Below, in pieces: positions 1 to 5,658 of a DNA stretch of 32,216 nucleotides (the first letter of the stretch is position 1; each line of letters begins with the position of its first letter). The position numbers and the translations under genes are program-made. This DNA is from a virus, in IMG/VR virus record IMGVR_UViG_3300034062_002938, positions 1 to 32,216 of that record; one strand, 5' to 3'. The notes beneath the pieces were generated by a model. The model was not told the origin of the DNA and made no database searches. It worked only from the letters and a program-made list of their open reading frames with translations.

Positions 1-1
1 C

Positions 2-466
2 AACACCACCCTAGACGCGGCGATCAACTACGCCGACCACAAGGTCAAAGAACTCTATGACCAAAAGCAAAAGCGCCGTCACGCCCGCGCCCTGATTGCT
101 AAGTTGCTTGAGGGGATGGAGCAGGAGGCCGTTTTCGCTCGATCCTATCAGCATGGATATAATGACGCCCTCACCGAAATACGGCGCAGGGTTGGAGGTG
201 GGGTTGTGAGCACGACAGCCATCATCACTGATGCAAAAATTCAGCAAATGCACGGGGGCAATTTTGGAAGTCGCAGCCCAAGAGAGGTTGTTGACGAAGG
301 TGTGTGGTCAATTGGCTTTGGTTACAGCACTGGATCGACGTGCTGCTACATTTTGCACTCTCACAAACTTATCACGAACCCAAAAAGCGGAAGATACATA
401 AGGCTGACCAGAAAAGGCACTTTGTATTTTCGAGCGCTTGCAAAGCAAAAAGGCGTTCTGACATGA
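2..466 (+). CDS. 5'-truncated early phage protein, possibly two proteins sharing one frame
   Basis: This frame is open from the window edge to a TGA at 464-466, giving at least 154 residues; the true start lies outside. The first ~65 residues are charged and helical (KQKRRHAR, then LLEGMEQEA). The remainder (from about residue 69) has a different character, with Gly/Tyr-rich and basic stretches. A strong Shine-Dalgarno GGAGGT at 194-199 sits 6 nt before an in-frame GTG at 206, so an 86-residue protein (206-466) may be made independently. No stop separates the two halves. The next gene starts in an ATGA overlap. I recognise no family. It is the first visible member of a plus-strand operon of small genes. 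Whether this is one protein or a fused pair cannot be settled from sequence alone. Confidence 0.6.
   Translation, partial: NTTLDAAINYADHKVKELYDQKQKRRHARALIAKLLEGMEQEAVFARSYQHGYNDALTEIRRRVGGGVVSTTAIITDAKIQQMHGGNFGSRSPREVVDEGVWSIGFGYSTGSTCCYILHSHKLITNPKSGRYIRLTRKGTLYFRALAKQKGVLT
194..208 (+). promoter_or_regulatory. Internal ribosome binding site and GTG start
   Basis: GGAGGT (194-199) is followed after 6 nt by GTG (206-208) inside an open frame. It is the best Shine-Dalgarno match in this part of the operon and may start a separate 86-residue product from 206 to 466. Confidence 0.45.
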
Positions 467-684
467 CCAACACCACCGACCTACAAAAGCTAGCAGACCT
501 AGCCACGCTTGACGTTGAGCGCCTTGAGAAAGAACTGGACATAACCAACGCTGACCACATTGCGCTGTGGCTTGCGTCGGCTGGTCAAATGTCAATCTCA
601 TATCTGGCCGTCCAAATTGCCAACGCATACGACCGCGCAATAGCCAAAAACAACGAAACCACCAACCAAGGAACAGTAAAATGA
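463..684 (+). CDS. Small hypothetical early phage protein (73 aa)
   Basis: The ATG at 463 overlaps the preceding stop in an ATGA junction, which decides this start over longer readings. The protein is 73 residues, acidic and apparently all helical, with leucine-rich amphipathic segments (LQKLADLATLDVERLEKEL, then HIALWLASAGQ). There is no signal peptide, no clear membrane segment and no recognisable motif. The stop overlaps the ATG of the next gene, so the two are probably translationally coupled. Small proteins of this kind, in overlapping runs outside the virion and replication modules, are often host-interaction or counter-defence genes. That role is inferred from position only. Confidence 0.65.
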   Translation: MTNTTDLQKLADLATLDVERLEKELDITNADHIALWLASAGQMSISYLAVQIANAYDRAIAKNNETTNQGTVK

Positions 685-920
685 CCAACGCAATTCACCC
701 CGCACCAACCGAGTTTTCAGCCGAACAATTGGCCACTGACCCAATCTTGCGCTATTTCCACTACTCACACTTGCCGCCAGTTTTGCAAGCCGCCAGTAAG
801 CCATTCTGTGACTTGGCGCGGCACATTGTCGAGACCTTGCCACGCAATGCCGAGCGCACCGTTGCCTTGCGCAAATTGCTAGAGGCCAAGGACGCAGGCG
901 TGAGGGCTAACGTCCAATGA
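681..920 (+). CDS. Acb2/Tad1-like helical-hairpin protein (candidate anti-CBASS/anti-Thoeris cyclic-nucleotide sponge)
   Basis: The protein has 79 residues, and its start is fixed by the ATGA overlap at 681-684. After a ~24-residue variable N-terminus comes a compact two-helix hairpin: RYFHYSHLPPVLQ (24-36), helix one to ~52, a turn LPRN (53-56), then ERTVALRKLLEAKDAGVRA (58-76). The aromatic/LPP entry, the Pro-containing turn and the ERT-ALRKL-EA second helix match my recollection of the short phage hairpin family that includes Acb2 and part of Tad1. Characterised members of that family oligomerise and sequester cyclic oligonucleotides or cADPR isomers made by host defence enzymes. The family call comes from motif memory, and the sponge function is inferred because ligand residues cannot be verified here. 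It lies inside an operon of small accessory genes, a typical setting for counter-defence genes. Confidence 0.6.
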   Translation: MTNAIHPAPTEFSAEQLATDPILRYFHYSHLPPVLQAASKPFCDLARHIVETLPRNAERTVALRKLLEAKDAGVRANVQ

Positions 921-1198
921 CCGACCAAATCCATGTCTTATTCAGCGAAGAAGGCGAGGCGTGTGCAATTCGGAAATGGTCAAAAGAACCTTTCTATGAC
1001 GCGCAGACCTACGTCCAAAAAGCATTACTCGACACCCTAGCCGCCCGCGTCCTTGAACTTGAGGCCGAGAATAGGAGGCTGCGGGAGGGGTTGGATCAAA
1101 TCGACGCGCTAGAAGCCGATTGGACTAAAGGCGTGGACGAAAATCTAGAGCGCGCCAAATCAATCGCCCGCGCCGCTCTCAAAGGGGGAGAGATATGA
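917..1198 (+). CDS. Hypothetical early phage protein with coiled coil (93 aa)
   Basis: The ATG at 917 overlaps the upstream TGA. The product has 93 residues. The N-terminal half (1-30) looks like a small beta segment (IHVLFSEEGEACAIRKW). Residues ~35-65 form a clear heptad-rich coiled coil (LAARVLELEAENRRLREGL), and the C-terminus is helical and basic. The downstream gene carries a shorter but similar ENARLRKI segment, so the two may be distant relatives or partners through coiled-coil pairing. No enzymatic motif is visible. It belongs to the plus-strand operon of overlapping small genes, and no function can be assigned. Confidence 0.7.
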   Translation: MTDQIHVLFSEEGEACAIRKWSKEPFYDAQTYVQKALLDTLAARVLELEAENRRLREGLDQIDALEADWTKGVDENLERAKSIARAALKGGEI

Positions 1199-1473
1199 CC
1201 AAGTTTGAAGTGACCGATGCGATGGTGGAGGCTGCACAAAGCGGAATACGCAAAGCAGACTGGCCATGGCACACACCGTCGGCACCCATGCGCGCCGCCA
1301 TTACTGCCGCGATTGAGGCTAGTGGTGTCTTGGAGGAAAATGCGCGGCTTCGGAAGATCGTCCAAGACTTCATGGATTGCGTAGTTTTCGACCAACACTT
1401 GGAGACAGACACCTTTTTGGCCAGTCAGTTTCGAGCAGTTTATCGCAAACTCAACAAGGAACCAACACCATGA
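1195..1473 (+). CDS. Hypothetical early phage protein (92 aa)
   Basis: The start ATG overlaps the previous stop at 1195-1198, just after GGGGGAG, a strong ribosome binding site. The product has 92 residues. It opens with a pattern common in small phage proteins, VTDAMVEAAQSGI followed by MRAAITAAIEA (~residues 6-43). That pattern resembles the short domain used in many phage hypothetical proteins that begin 'VTDEMVEAA...'. An ENARLRKIVQDFMD helix and a basic C-terminus follow. No catalytic motif, membrane segment or cysteine cluster is visible. The stop overlaps the next start. The function is unknown. Confidence 0.7.
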   Translation: MTKFEVTDAMVEAAQSGIRKADWPWHTPSAPMRAAITAAIEASGVLEENARLRKIVQDFMDCVVFDQHLETDTFLASQFRAVYRKLNKEPTP

Positions 1474-1778
1474 CACCAGAACAAAAGAAAATCTTAGTAG
1501 ACCGTTTCCTGCAATGGAAACTTCCCGCCGACTTCATGCCAGATGCCGGAATTTCATTTAAGCCCGTCTATAATGAAACGTCGCCTACTGGACCTATGCG
1601 GCATGAGCCAGTAGGAACCAATCTATTCACCGCCGCTCAAGCCATGCAGATGGTCGAGTTTATGTGCGAGGGTTTGAAGGTAACATGCCCAGAGTGTGAC
1701 GGAGAAATGTTTGATATTTATGGGGCAGTTTGCAATATGTGCAACGGCGACGGGGGCGTTTATCCCTATGACCAATGA
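1470..1778 (+). CDS. Small zinc-finger phage protein (102 aa)
   Basis: The start at 1470 forms an ATGA overlap with the previous stop, although the frame stays open further upstream. The protein has 102 residues. The N-terminal 65 residues are mixed (MTPEQKKILVDRFLQWKLPADF). The C-terminus has two close CxxC pairs, CPEC and CNMC followed by NGDGG, about 20 residues apart. This is a compact treble-clef or DnaJ-like zinc-binding arrangement that could bind nucleic acid or a host protein. The opening KILVDRFLQWKLPADF followed by a Pro/Asp turn is frequent in short phage proteins of Gram-negative bacteria. The gene overlaps the next one by 11 nt. The zinc-binding call follows from the cysteine spacing; the biological role is unknown. 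Confidence 0.7.
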   Translation: MTPEQKKILVDRFLQWKLPADFMPDAGISFKPVYNETSPTGPMRHEPVGTNLFTAAQAMQMVEFMCEGLKVTCPECDGEMFDIYGAVCNMCNGDGGVYPYDQ

Positions 1779-2322
1779 CAAACCCCCTGTCGCGCCCGTT
1801 GAAGGGCATTATGCCATGTTGCGGAATGGCGAGATTTCCCTCAATCACATTCCGTATTTTAGGAAAAATTCACCTTGCGCGTGGGAGTGCCCTACGTCTG
1901 GTGCAAAGTGGCTAGCAGATGGCAAATCCTACAACGGACGCCACCTAGACATCATCGCCACAATCTCGCCTGACGTGATGGCGTTGGTTGCTGAAAAAAG
2001 CACATACGGGGCAATCGTGTTTGGTTTACGCGACCGCCTAGCCCGCCTAGAAGCCCTCATCCCCCTAGCAGACGCCGTCCTTGACCACGCTGACGCGCAC
2101 TGCCGCGCGTTTCCGATTGCGACGGCTCCGAGGGATGAATGGTTTTTAGCTTGGGATGACATAGAGGGTGACTGGGACGAAATTACAAGGGACGGCTTAA
2201 TTCACCCAATGCGTAATTACACCCATTGGCGACCCCTACCACCCCCACCCTCAAACCCGCCATTGCCAGCGGTGTTTGTTGAGCTTGGCGCGGCGTTGGA
2301 AAAGATTAAGGGTGCGGGATGA
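1768..2322 (+). CDS. Hypothetical phage protein with DUF551-like C-terminal region (184 aa)
   Basis: I chose the ATG at 1768, 11 nt inside the preceding gene, over an upstream in-frame start that would overlap most of it. The protein has 184 residues. The first half has no recognised motif. A helical stretch rich in Leu/Ala/Asp (~85-115, RLARLEALIPLADAVLDHAD) resembles a coiled coil. The last third contains IATAPRDEWFLAWDD and, later, THWRPLPPPPS. This matches the pattern of short DUF551-type domains (Pro-Arg/Lys-Asp, a hydrophobic strand, then H-W-x-P-L-P-x-P-P), which occur in many phage accessory proteins. The function of that domain is not established. The gene ends in an ATGA overlap with the next one. 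Confidence 0.65.
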   Translation: MTNDKPPVAPVEGHYAMLRNGEISLNHIPYFRKNSPCAWECPTSGAKWLADGKSYNGRHLDIIATISPDVMALVAEKSTYGAIVFGLRDRLARLEALIPLADAVLDHADAHCRAFPIATAPRDEWFLAWDDIEGDWDEITRDGLIHPMRNYTHWRPLPPPPSNPPLPAVFVELGAALEKIKGAG

Positions 2323-2606
2323 CTAACCTATCAATTCTAGCCCAGAACACTTGCGCTGGCCTGTCAGACGAGGCGCAAGCCTTGTACCTACGCGGTGCAG
2401 GAAGAAACGAGCAAAAGGCGTTCTGGATGGCGTGTAAATGGGATGATGTGCTTAGTGGGGCGATCAGGTTTATGTGTCAGGCTGCTGCGGACGGGTTTGC
2501 TCATCCTGATCTTGAACCCAAGTTACCCGCAAATCCTGATGACGTTTATGACTTCATTAAAGAGCGGCACTATAGAACAGCCTTTCCTGATGGCAGGATC
2601 GCTTGA
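2319..2606 (+). CDS. Last gene of plus-strand operon, hypothetical (95 aa)
   Basis: The ATG at 2319 overlaps the preceding TGA. The product has 95 residues with predicted helices (DEAQALYLRGAGRNEQKAFWMACKWDDVL), a hydrophobic but short segment around IRFMCQAAADGF, and an acidic C-terminal half (NPDDVYDFIKERHYRT). No membrane segment or catalytic motif stands out. It is followed within 50 nt by an intrinsic terminator, so it closes the operon. The overlapping reading starting at 2395 is a shadow. I do not recognise the family. Confidence 0.65.
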   Translation: MTNLSILAQNTCAGLSDEAQALYLRGAGRNEQKAFWMACKWDDVLSGAIRFMCQAAADGFAHPDLEPKLPANPDDVYDFIKERHYRTAFPDGRIA

Positions 2607-2653
2607 ACCAACCGCGCTGATTTGATATGGCGTCCGCGCGCATATTCACGGTG

Positions 2654-2682
2654 AAGGCTCTAGTTTCGGCTAGGGCCTTTTG
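2654..2682 (+). terminator. Intrinsic terminator of the plus-strand early operon
   Basis: AAGGCTCTAG (2654-2663) pairs with CTAGGGCCTT (2670-2679) across a 6-nt loop, giving a 10-bp stem with one G.U wobble. The stem runs into TTTT (2678-2681). It lies in the convergent gap between the plus-strand operon (ends 2606) and the minus-strand late genes (end 2756). On the minus strand the hairpin lacks a T-run, so it mainly stops plus-strand transcription. Nothing else is evident in 2607-2755. Confidence 0.75.
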
Positions 2683-2755
2683 CTTGTCGGGTTCACATGA
2701 CCCTTTTTTGCCGCTCATTTGGCCTTGCACTACACGCCGTGGAATTGTGGTGTAA

Positions 2756-3883
2756 TCACGCCCTCAACCGTGGCAACCTAGCCACATCCGCGCCATCGTC
2801 TGAATACATGTCTCGAATGGCCATCATATCCACCTTTTCAGAGCCGACAATCCGCCCCCCCATAAGATCGACAATGACTAGACCCCAAAACCAGTTATTG
2901 ATGGCGTGCGCGGCATAGTCCTCTATCTCGCCCCAAGGCAGAGCGCACCCGACTTCCATCACATCCACACCAGACACCGCGCCAATCTTGCCCGTGGTAA
3001 AATGCTGATACGCGTGCGTATGGCCAGAGATAAAGCTAGAGGTTAATTCGTTCGCCGCGCGCTGTGGCCCCGTCTTGCCGCCAAAAGCCCGTCCTGCGCC
3101 ATTTGTGGGGTGGTGTGATATGCCGACGCCTTGAATGAACATCACCTCGCCATAGGGCCGCGTTTTCCAGCCGAATTGCGCGAAGTTGGTCTCTAATTCA
3201 TTTGAGAACATGCCCGCCGTCTCAGGGTTGGCGTTTTCAAACCTGTGGAGGCGATTCTCGTGATTGCCCAGCGTGATGTCTAGCTTTGGATTCCAGTCAG
3301 CAGGCTTGTTGTCATGAAACGCAATTAGGCTTTCCTTCTGATTGTCGAGGTCTTGCTTGATGGTCGGCTTTAGCCTTGCCTTCAGCGTGTCGTTCTTGTC
3401 ATGGAAGGATGCACCGTCAAACGTTCCCCAGTCACCGACTTGAACGACGCGACCAACCTTGCGATCAGATCCAAATCTAGCCGCCCATGCCAGAACCTCA
3501 ACGCGATGTGGATGCCTGGGGTCTTGGTGCAAGTCGCCAATCATTAGAACGCGCTCACGTTCGCCAGATGGATCGTAGGCGCGCGGGTTTGGAACCGACG
3601 CCGGAAACAGGACTTGCCTTGGAACCGGCTGGACGTAGCGCGAGGGCGTATAGAGCGACCAATCAGGCTTAAGGCCAAAATACTTTTCCGCCAGCGCGAC
3701 CCGAACGTGCAGGGTTTTGCGGCTTGCAGTAAAGCCATCTTCCATTGCCTTTTCAGCGGCGACCTCAACAGCAGATCGACCAACACCAAACACGTTTTGC
3801 GGTCGATTGCCCATCTTGAGCGCCATTTCGACATAAGCAATCGCTTGCTCTGCCGTGGCGCGGTCTAGCTTAGGCGGCGGCAT
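2756..3883 (-). CDS. Calcineurin-like metallophosphoesterase with N-terminal helical/HTH-like region
   Basis: The ATG at 3883 sits in a TAATG overlap with the upstream spanin gene. A TTG at 3898 is an alternative. The protein has 375 residues. Residues ~8-70 are helical and look like an HTH/adaptor. The metallophosphoesterase core shows GDLHQD (116-121), GDWGTFD (150-156), GNHENR (206-211), SHHP (256-259) and GHTH (287-290), which together supply the expected two-metal ligands. It should hydrolyse phosphodiesters or phosphomonoesters; the substrate is unknown. Such enzymes in phages are sometimes called DNA-repair exonuclease-like or serine/threonine phosphatase-like. It is the last gene of the late operon, directly after the lysis genes, which suggests late expression. 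All key motifs are intact. Confidence 0.88.
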   Translation of the reverse strand: MPPPKLDRATAEQAIAYVEMALKMGNRPQNVFGVGRSAVEVAAEKAMEDGFTASRKTLHVRVALAEKYFGLKPDWSLYTPSRYVQPVPRQVLFPASVPNPRAYDPSGERERVLMIGDLHQDPRHPHRVEVLAWAARFGSDRKVGRVVQVGDWGTFDGASFHDKNDTLKARLKPTIKQDLDNQKESLIAFHDNKPADWNPKLDITLGNHENRLHRFENANPETAGMFSNELETNFAQFGWKTRPYGEVMFIQGVGISHHPTNGAGRAFGGKTGPQRAANELTSSFISGHTHAYQHFTTGKIGAVSGVDVMEVGCALPWGEIEDYAAHAINNWFWGLVIVDLMGGRIVGSEKVDMMAIRDMYSDDGADVARLPRLRA

Positions 3884-4203
3884 TAGAACCGCCACCAAGG
3901 CTTCTTAGGCGTGTGCGCCTTGTTCACGCTTTCGATTATCGAGATCAGCGCCGCGTTCTTAGCGCGACACTTGGCTAGGTCGCCCTCTTGCTGGACTGAG
4001 AACGCCGCTAGACGTCCCACAGTTAGGCCAGCAGAGGCAGGACGCTCACTAGCGGGGCAATCCTTCAGGCTTTCGGGAATTGTCACCGTCAGGCTTGGTT
4101 GCGTCGTGGCGCAGCCCGTCAATGCCAGCCCCCCAAGCAGCAGCAACGTCATCAGGCACAAGCGCTTCACCTGTGGGTAGCGCGTCAATCTCTCTAACGA
4201 CAT
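3883..4203 (-). CDS. Outer-membrane spanin lipoprotein (Rz1-like)
   Basis: The product has 106 residues. A basic N-terminus and hydrophobic stretch (LCLMTLLLLGGLAL) lead to a lipobox LTGC with the lipidated cysteine at residue 31. The start at 4203 is supported by GAGG 6 nt upstream. The first 155 nt lie inside the 3' end of the inner-membrane spanin gene in another frame, the classic overlapping Rz/Rz1 arrangement. After the lipobox come a Pro/Ser/Thr-rich linker and a helical segment with a CPAS...KCRAKNAAL pattern. Two Cys residues (~49 and ~79) could form a disulfide. With its partner it would bridge the envelope and disrupt the outer membrane in the last step of lysis. It is longer than classical Rz1. 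Confidence 0.85.
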   Translation of the reverse strand: MSLERLTRYPQVKRLCLMTLLLLGGLALTGCATTQPSLTVTIPESLKDCPASERPASAGLTVGRLAAFSVQQEGDLAKCRAKNAALISIIESVNKAHTPKKPWWRF

Positions 4204-4411
4204 TTTGAACCTCGTGGGTTATGTTGCGTTCTTCGATGACAAGGCGATCAACCGCCTGTGCCGTACCTTCGCTCACCATCGTTTGAGCCTTGGCGGTCTC
4301 AGCGGCCTTTTCAGCCGTCCGCGTTTTGGTTTGCAGGTGCGCGATGTAGCCAGCACCCGCCGCCATTACGAGCAGCGAGCCGCCGATCAGGTAGGCGCGA
4401 AGGTCGATCAT
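4049..4411 (-). CDS. Inner-membrane spanin (Rz-like)
   Basis: The product has 120 residues. An N-terminal signal-anchor segment (YLIGGSLLVMAAGAGYIAHL, ~7-26) precedes a charged periplasmic helix rich in Ala/Glu/Lys (~30-85) with coiled-coil character, then a Pro/Gly/Asp-rich tail. This is the layout of Rz i-spanins. The gene follows the endolysin with an ATGA overlap, and its 3' end hosts the start of the lipoprotein spanin in another frame. It should work in the cytoplasmic membrane with that lipoprotein to fuse the inner and outer membranes after peptidoglycan is degraded. The final ~50 codons are constrained by the overlapped gene, which may explain their unusual composition. Confidence 0.85.
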   Translation of the reverse strand: MIDLRAYLIGGSLLVMAAGAGYIAHLQTKTRTAEKAAETAKAQTMVSEGTAQAVDRLVIEERNITHEVQNVVREIDALPTGEALVPDDVAAAWGAGIDGLRHDATKPDGDNSRKPEGLPR

Positions 4412-4809
4412 GGCTTAGGGTCCGGGTGGCTTGCGTGTGGAAGCTCCCAATGCGGTCCATCTTTGAACGTGCGCCAGTCGCCGCCCCAAGTCAGGGTGAC
4501 GCGCTCAGCCGCAGCGGCTTTCTTGATTGCCGCAGCCAGAGGATAAAAGGCAGGCCAATCCCATGAGATTTTACCGCCAATGATAGGCGCAATATCGACC
4601 GCGAAGCCGTGAATATGACGGGAGCGCATTGTCTTGGATGCACCCGCAGCCACCAGCTCGCGTTGGCGTTTAATCGTGCGCAGACCCTCGATCACGGCAA
4701 AGGGAGGAGCGCCGTCTTGCGCGGCACGTTGCAGAACCCGAACGATTGCCGGATTGACGCCCGACAGCCGCGTCATGTCGCGAGCGGTTAGTGTCCATGC
4801 CTTAGTCAT
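4408..4809 (-). CDS. Endolysin, M15-family peptidase (VanY / L-Ala-D-Glu endopeptidase type)
   Basis: The ATG at 4809 has GGGGAG just upstream and is preferred over one five codons earlier. The product has 133 residues, the normal size for a single-domain M15 lysin. Visible zinc-site motifs are SRHIHGFAVDI (63-73, with His65 and Asp72) and GPHWE (118-122, with His120). The fold opener FAVIEGLRTIKRQ (~37-49) is also typical. It should cleave the peptide stems of peptidoglycan. There is no signal peptide, so it needs a holin for release. It lies between two holin-like membrane genes and the spanins, forming a complete lysis cassette. Confidence 0.93.
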   Translation of the reverse strand: MTKAWTLTARDMTRLSGVNPAIVRVLQRAAQDGAPPFAVIEGLRTIKRQRELVAAGASKTMRSRHIHGFAVDIAPIIGGKISWDWPAFYPLAAAIKKAAAAERVTLTWGGDWRTFKDGPHWELPHASHPDPKP

Positions 4810-5086
4810 TCTTCTCCCCTTCATTCACATTGACCTCGACCGCGCCAGCCTTGACGCTGAACGACGATATGCCTGCGCGGCTCAGAAACAGCGCCAGACC
4901 GAGCAAAAACAGATTGGTGATTAGAGCGATGCCCAGCCATTGCACGCGCGCCTCAGCCGTCTCTATCGGCCAGCCACCGCGCCACAGGATCACGACCAAG
5001 CACGCCGCTGTGATAGTCAGGGGGATAGGCGCGCCAATACGGATACCTTCGGCGATCCAAGGCCAGCCGGGAAACTTGAATTTCAC
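4802..5086 (-). CDS. Holin-like two-TM membrane protein
   Basis: The product has 94 residues with two membrane segments, ~20-37 (PIPLTITAACLVVILW) and ~50-68 (LGIALITNLFLLGLALFL). Residues 1-19 are short and partly basic, and the acidic C-terminus ends in VNVNEGEKND. The gene stands immediately upstream of the endolysin and overlaps its start by 8 nt, the normal place for a holin. Two-TM topology would fit a class II holin. Sequence identity to a named holin cannot be claimed, so the call rests on topology and position. The neighbouring 5083-5313 product is a second candidate, and the two may act as holin and accessory or antiholin. Confidence 0.7.
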   Translation of the reverse strand: MKFKFPGWPWIAEGIRIGAPIPLTITAACLVVILWRGGWPIETAEARVQWLGIALITNLFLLGLALFLSRAGISSFSVKAGAVEVNVNEGEKND

Positions 5087-5313
5087 GACGCCAGCCCCAA
5101 TAGATGCTTTAAGCGCGAAATACCGTCGGCCAAGAAGAAGCCGATCACAGCAGCGGCACCGATCAAGACGCCTTGGCCGGACTTCAAAGCCATCTCTAGG
5201 CTGGTGATCCGCGCCTCTAGTGCCTTGGTGGCCGTCTCGGCTGCGCGGGTTGCAAGAGCCTCTAATTCGGCTTCACTCATGCGGATGGTGCGGGGGCGAG
5301 TTGGTTCAGTCAT
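5083..5313 (-). CDS. XhlA-like or antiholin-like membrane protein
   Basis: The product has 76 residues. A charged amphipathic helix (~12-45, SEAELEALATRAAETATKALEARI) is followed by one membrane segment near the C-terminus (~50-66, VLIGAAAVIGFFLADGI) and a short basic tail. This cytoplasmic coiled coil plus single C-terminal TM is the layout of XhlA-type haemolysin/lysis accessory proteins. It overlaps the upstream gene (AATGACTGA) and the next holin-like gene (ATGA), so all three are translated together. The role in membrane permeabilisation is inferred from topology and neighbours. Confidence 0.65.
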   Translation of the reverse strand: MTEPTRPRTIRMSEAELEALATRAAETATKALEARITSLEMALKSGQGVLIGAAAVIGFFLADGISRLKHLLGLAS

Positions 5314-5488
5314 TGGCTCGCACCCACGCTAGATATTCGGCCACGGTAATGAGACCAGCATCAGCCAAAGCGCGCATCATTTCACGGGTCATAGCGGCGG
5401 TCTCCCGCGAAACTTCATTCCGCTTTTGGGTAAAGGCAAGTCGAAAGTCTTTTGGTAGCCGACCACCGTAGTCTTGCAGACTGGGCAT
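5306..5488 (-). CDS. Small protein in lysis cassette, start uncertain (60 or 28 aa)
   Basis: The frame from an ATG at 5488 gives 60 residues. It would then overlap the zinc-ribbon gene by 100 nt in another frame. A second ATG at 5392 forms a canonical ATGA junction with that gene's stop and gives only 28 residues (MTREMMRALADAGL...YLAWVRAND). The shared C-terminal part is helical and ends in an AATGACTGA overlap with the next gene, so a real coding sequence is likely here. The longer form adds a basic segment (LPKDFRLAFTQKRNEVSRE). No family is recognised. Confidence 0.45.
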   Translation of the reverse strand: MPSLQDYGGRLPKDFRLAFTQKRNEVSRETAAMTREMMRALADAGLITVAEYLAWVRAND

Positions 5489-5646
5489 GCAATTTGGCTG
5501 GCTTGCGTTGGCTCTGTCGTTGCTGCTACGTCAGCGGAATACACATCACCATGCGTCCATTGCAAAACCGACCCGCACCCAATGCAGGTGCCGTCGTAAG
5601 GTATTTCGCGAAGGTTAAGACCCTCTTGAACAATTTTGATTCCCAT
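5389..5646 (-). CDS. Small zinc-ribbon protein (85 aa)
   Basis: The product has 85 residues with CIGC (~21-24) and CPVC (~54-57), two CxxC knuckles ~30 residues apart, as in a zinc ribbon. The intervening segment is Thr/Ala-rich, and the C-terminus is basic (KSGMKFRGRPPL). GAAACC/AAGGAG-like sequence lies between it and the tailspike gene, giving it its own ribosome binding site. It follows the tailspike and precedes the lysis genes. The function is unknown; nucleic-acid or protein binding through the zinc site is possible. Confidence 0.65.
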   Translation of the reverse strand: MGIKIVQEGLNLREIPYDGTCIGCGSVLQWTHGDVYSADVAATTEPTQASQIACPVCKTTVVGYQKTFDLPLPKSGMKFRGRPPL

Positions 5647-5658
5647 GTTGGTTTCTCC

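Noticed and set aside
304-462. Upstream extension of the 463-684 gene
   Set aside because: It would overlap the preceding gene almost entirely; the ATGA junction at 463 is the natural start.
2697-2918. 73-codon plus-strand frame at the convergent junction
   Set aside because: It lies downstream of the operon terminator and mostly antisense to the phosphoesterase C-terminus, with no ribosome binding site.
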